DNA from: Planctomycetota bacterium
GTDB taxonomy: Bacteria; Planctomycetota; UBA1135; GCA-002686595
NCBI GenBank assembly: GCA_028823185.1
Contig: JAPKBY010000070.1
Coordinates: forward strand, 1 to 7,712
DNA: 7,712 bases
Direction: 5' to 3'
Part shown: piece after piece, positions 5,301 to 7,712 of the stretch
How positions within the stretch are numbered: position 1 is the first letter of the stretch
How the letters are laid out: each line of letters begins with the position of its first letter
The notes under the pieces: generated by a model
The model's database searches: none
Told to the model about the DNA's origin: nothing
Seen by the model: only the letters and a program-made list of their open reading frames with translations
Position numbers and translations under genes: made by a program

Positions 5301-6473
5301 ATGGCTCAGAAGAAAAAAATGAAACGCGTCCATATCCCGCTCAAGCAACGGCTTGAAGGCGCGTTCCGAATCCCGTTCACGCTGCTCTTCTGGGGAGCCG
5401 CAGGTGCCGCTGCTCTAACGCTCCACCAGACCCGACCTGTCCCCCATGACTTCATCGGACTCGTTCGCAGCCCTGAGGTCTCAGTCGCGTCTGCCGTTGA
5501 TGGCCGCATCGAGACGCTGCCTATCGCGCTCTATCAGTACGTAGAGACTGGCGAAGTGATCGCGACTCTCGACCCCGCACAAATCCAAGCCGGGATCGCG
5601 TCTTCTAGAGCAGAGCTCGTCCGTCTCCGCTCTGAGCTCGGCGCAGAGAGAGCGCGACAAGCGAACGCTGAACTCACGACCGGCTTCGATCGCGCTATGG
5701 AGCTACGTCGCTACCTCGGCGATGAGGCTGAGGCCCGCATTGAAGGGCTACAAGTGCGAGGTGAGATCGCCTCAAAGGTCATCCAAGAGCAGCGCCTCAG
5801 CGTTCGCCTTGAGCGCATCCGCTCCCTCGCTGAGAGCGGGCTCACACCTTTCGCGGAGATCGAAGAGCTAGAGCTACAAGTCGAACGAACCAAGGTAGAG
5901 ATCGCCTCTGAGAGAGAGCTCTTGGCTGCTTCACTTGAAGAGCTTGAGAACGCTCAACAACGCACAGAGTTCTATCGAGAGTCCCTCCCCGACTCACCGC
6001 AACTCGACCCCATACTTCGCCCTCTGGAGCTCGCCTTAGACGTCCAAGAGGCCAACATCGATGAGCTCCTGATCTCAGCGAGAGAGCTCATCGTGCGTGC
6101 ACCCGTCGATGGTCACGTCGCATCTCTCACGGGTCACCGTGGACGAGTCATCGCCGCAGGAGAGGCCCTCCTCACCCTCATCCCCAACGGAATCCTTGAG
6201 GTCGAGGTCTTCCTCCCTGAGGAGAAGCTCGGAGCTTTGAGCGTTGATGACACCGTCTTGCTCTCCTCTGCGCTGAACCCAACGCTCTCCGCTGAATCGA
6301 TCGTCGTCCGCATCGCACCTGATGTGCGCGCGCTCCCCGAGCGGCTCTGGTTAGACCCTCAGGTCCCGCAGTTCGGACGCGTCGCCCTCGTCAGAGGTTC
6401 GCCGGCGCTCGGCCTGTCTCCTGGTCAACGCGTCCTCGTTCGCCATCCGGGCGAAGTGACACCGGGCTCCTAG
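5301..6473 (+). CDS. HlyD-family membrane-fusion/adaptor protein
   Basis: A 390-residue periplasmic adaptor with the usual order of domains. A basic N-terminus (KKKMKR) is followed by one membrane anchor (about 24-41). The first lipoyl half is SVASAVDGRIETLP continuing to GEVIATLDP (61-92). A long hairpin coiled coil rich in Glu, Arg and Leu spans about 95-225. The second lipoyl half is VRAPVDGHVASL continuing to GEALLTLIP (265-295). A beta-barrel region reaches GLSPGQRVLVRHPGE near the end. Such proteins bridge an inner-membrane transporter to an outer-membrane channel, yet no ABC, RND or outer-membrane partner gene lies in the window. Its position 21 bp after the DUF4956 gene suggests it works with the polymerase/DUF4956 pair, perhaps with DUF4956 as the membrane partner (inference). 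Only a weak AGAG element precedes the ATG. It ends 13 bp from the convergent methyltransferase gene. Confidence 0.86.
   Translation: MAQKKKMKRVHIPLKQRLEGAFRIPFTLLFWGAAGAAALTLHQTRPVPHDFIGLVRSPEVSVASAVDGRIETLPIALYQYVETGEVIATLDPAQIQAGIASSRAELVRLRSELGAERARQANAELTTGFDRAMELRRYLGDEAEARIEGLQVRGEIASKVIQEQRLSVRLERIRSLAESGLTPFAEIEELELQVERTKVEIASERELLAASLEELENAQQRTEFYRESLPDSPQLDPILRPLELALDVQEANIDELLISARELIVRAPVDGHVASLTGHRGRVIAAGEALLTLIPNGILEVEVFLPEEKLGALSVDDTVLLSSALNPTLSAESIVVRIAPDVRALPERLWLDPQVPQFGRVALVRGSPALGLSPGQRVLVRHPGEVTPGS
6059..6093. repeat. 10-bp inverted repeat in the HlyD-like gene
   Basis: CGATGAGCTC (6059-6068) is the exact reverse complement of GAGCTCATCG (6084-6093). The 15-nt spacer can itself form CTGA/TCAG. 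It lies over the residues ELLISAREL at the end of the coiled coil. GAGCTC is common in this DNA because Glu-Leu is usually written gag-ctc, so the repeat may simply reflect codon usage. Confidence 0.6.
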
Positions 6474-6486
6474 GCCGGCGCGACAC

Positions 6487-7377
6487 TCAGATTGAAAGCC
6501 TGCTGCGCACCTCGGCGATGTGCGCTGGGCTCGTGTGACAGCAGCCGCCCACGAGGGTCGCGCCTGCGCTCACCCATCTCATGACTGCATCGGCATAGGC
6601 CGCTGGCCCCAATGGCTCGCTCGGTGCGGTCTCAGGATCAAGCGGATCAAAGATCCCCGGCAATGAGTTAGAAGCGTTCGCATAGCCACCGACCGGCCCA
6701 CCCGAGAGCTCTCGAAGGCGAGGGACCGCATCTGTGATGAGGTCAGCGCCGCAGCAGTTGACGAGGTGCGCGTGCACGGGCAAGTGAGCAGCAGCCTCAA
6801 AGGCCTCCTCAAGAGTCTCTCCACCGGAGAGCACTCCGAGGCGATTCCCTTGCAGCGTCCAGCTGAGCCACACCTCATCCCCGAAAGAGAGCGCCGCCTC
6901 TGCGGCGGCGACAGCTTCCCTTCCCAAAGAGAGCGTCTCGCAGAGCAGGACGTCGGCGCGCGGCGCGAGGAGCTTCGCGAGGCGTCCATATTCATCGCGC
7001 AGCTCCTCATCAGACGCGACCAAGTCTGCGCGATAGCTCGTATCTAAGGGCGGCAAGGAAGCGGCGACCCGTACATTCTCTCCTGACTCATTCGCTGCTC
7101 GTCGGGCGAGCTTCACGGCCAGGAGAGTTAGCTCTTCGACCCTGTCGGCCATGCCCTCGCGCGCCAGGAGCGTCGGCGTCACCGCGTAGTTGCAAGCCGT
7201 CACGACGCGCGCACCTGCATCGATGTACTCACGATGAACGGCGACGACCTCCTCCGGCGCCTCGTAGACCGCGCGCGCTGACCAGATGCTTGTTCGATGA
7301 CAGGGGACCTCCACGCCGCGCTCACGAAGCTCTGTCCCCGTGCCGCCGTCCAAAAGAATGATCTCTGCTTTGTTCAT
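6487..7377 (-). CDS. Homocysteine S-methyltransferase family protein
   Basis: A 296-residue zinc-dependent methyltransferase of the MmuM/BHMT type, close in length to E. coli MmuM. It opens with ILLDGGTGTELRERG (residues 7-21), the family N-terminus, followed by VVTACNYAVTP (58-68) and VLLCETL (143-149). The zinc ligands are all present: Cys208 in LVNCCG, and Cys279 with Cys280 in VGGCCHTSP. The family transfers a methyl group from S-methylmethionine, betaine or a related donor to homocysteine, making methionine; the donor cannot be told here, and no cobalamin or folate domain of the MetH type is attached. The soluble sequence indicates a cytosolic location. The start at 7377 (MNKAEI) gives the expected N-terminus but has no Shine-Dalgarno. 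It is a single gene, convergent with the HlyD-like gene (13-bp gap, no terminator seen) and divergent from the cytochrome gene, so it probably has its own promoter in 7378-7487. Confidence 0.9.
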   Translation of the reverse strand: MNKAEIILLDGGTGTELRERGVEVPCHRTSIWSARAVYEAPEEVVAVHREYIDAGARVVTACNYAVTPTLLAREGMADRVEELTLLAVKLARRAANESGENVRVAASLPPLDTSYRADLVASDEELRDEYGRLAKLLAPRADVLLCETLSLGREAVAAAEAALSFGDEVWLSWTLQGNRLGVLSGGETLEEAFEAAAHLPVHAHLVNCCGADLITDAVPRLRELSGGPVGGYANASNSLPGIFDPLDPETAPSEPLGPAAYADAVMRWVSAGATLVGGCCHTSPAHIAEVRSRLSI

Positions 7378-7487
7378 GATCGGCTGTTTAAAAAAGTCAG
7401 CTTATGGAAGCCGCTGAGACGGCAAGGACGGGCGTGATTCGAGCCAAGTCCCTCATAGAGAAAGTGTATGGAGTAAGATGTCCCCTG
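7378..7487. promoter_or_regulatory. Divergent intergenic region between methyltransferase and cytochrome genes
   Basis: This 110-bp stretch must hold the promoters of both divergent genes if the cytochrome start at 7488 is right. I see no hexamer pair close to sigma-70 consensus on either strand. TAAGAT (7474-7479) is a weak plus-strand -10 candidate but has no matching -35. A T-rich stretch (TTTTTTAAA read on the minus strand, near 7388-7396) precedes the methyltransferase start. The cytochrome frame is open back to an alternative ATG at 7404, so part of this region could be coding. Confidence 0.3.
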
Positions 7488-7712
7488 ATGCACTCCCGCG
7501 CCTTGAAAGCTCTGATCTTCACGCTCGTCTTATGCGGGGTGAGCTACGCCTCAGAAGACGAGCACGAGGTGTCTTTTCAGCGAGAGGTGCTACCTCTCCT
7601 CTCGCGCTCCTGCTTCCCCTGTCATGGGCCCGACGCTGGGCAGCGAAAAGCCAAGCTGCGCTTCGACATGCGTGAAGATGCGGTCAAAGAGCGCAAAGGA
7701 ACGCGCCCGATC
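7488..7712 (+). CDS. Secreted planctomycete-type cytochrome c (PSCyt1-like) protein, 3' partial
   Basis: The frame runs off the right edge, with 75 residues visible. The N-terminus is a clear signal peptide: a basic start (MHSRALK), a hydrophobic core (ALIFTLVLCGV) and a cleavage site after SYA at residue 21, so the product is exported. The mature part begins VSFQREVLPLLSRSCFPCHGPD, with the heme-binding CxxCH as Cys42-Phe-Pro-Cys45-His46, then RKAKLRFDMRE. This pattern (F-x-R-x-(I/V)-x-P-(I/L)-L, C-x-x-C-H-G-P-D, K-A-x-L-R-x-D) is that of the PSCyt1 domain found at the start of large planctomycete and verrucomicrobial proteins that usually continue with DUF1549 and DUF1553; the continuation is outside the window. 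The same frame has an in-frame ATG at 7404 after a TAA at 7389, but the signal peptide favours 7488. GGAG at 7470-7473 is 14 nt from the ATG, too far to be convincing. Confidence 0.85.
   Translation, partial: MHSRALKALIFTLVLCGVSYASEDEHEVSFQREVLPLLSRSCFPCHGPDAGQRKAKLRFDMREDAVKERKGTRPI

Noticed and set aside
6474..6560. Possible terminator between the convergent HlyD and methyltransferase genes
   Set aside because: Short stems such as GCGCAC/GTGCGC exist inside the methyltransferase coding end, but no T-run follows on either strand.
7478..7675. Plus-strand open frame of 65 codons near the right edge
   Set aside because: GGAG at 7470-7473 is near its ATG, but it is out of frame with the signal peptide and CxxCH coding frame, which is far more convincing.

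Overview
This window looks like a chromosomal segment of a bacterium from the Planctomycetota/Verrucomicrobiota neighbourhood. The main evidence is the gene cut off at the right edge, a secreted protein with the planctomycete-type cytochrome c motif (CFPCHGPD followed by K-x-x-L-R-x-D). The PhoD-like phosphatase and a small conserved protein with a W-x-H-A-x-L-H-R / Y-W-Y-x-x-A-G signature also fit, as does the near absence of Shine-Dalgarno sequences. The DNA is moderately GC-rich throughout. I see no tRNA, rRNA, CRISPR array, insertion sequence or att site. Coding density is high, and no gene-free stretch exceeds about 205 bases.

Left part (1-3660). A PhoD-type metallophosphatase, truncated at its 5' end by the window edge, is followed after 5 bp by a PLP-dependent enzyme of the isopenicillin N epimerase-like class V aminotransferase group. 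They probably form one operon. A short conserved hypothetical gene runs towards them on the minus strand, and its stop codon overlaps the stop of the aminotransferase gene. A strong plus-strand terminator-like hairpin lies beyond that small gene. Plus-strand transcripts would therefore run antisense through it, and the same hairpin sits at its translation start.

Middle part (3661-6473). An intergenic leader carries a TATACT box and a 24-codon reading frame with the only strong Shine-Dalgarno sequence in the window. It precedes three tightly packed genes: a VTC-type polyphosphate polymerase domain protein (CYTH/TTM fold), a DUF4956 membrane protein and an HlyD-type membrane adaptor. Together they suggest an envelope-associated polyphosphate or related polyanion module. 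The polymerase gene has no Shine-Dalgarno of its own and starts 3 nt after the leader frame stops, so coupled translation is likely.

Right part (6474-7712). A minus-strand homocysteine S-methyltransferase family gene converges on the HlyD gene with a 13-bp gap. Divergent from it is the start of the planctomycete-type cytochrome c gene, with a clear signal peptide, which runs off the window.

The best candidates for new biology are the polyphosphate polymerase/DUF4956/HlyD operon with its leader, the dual-position hairpin at 3631-3660, and a pair of perfect hairpins inside the aminotransferase coding sequence.
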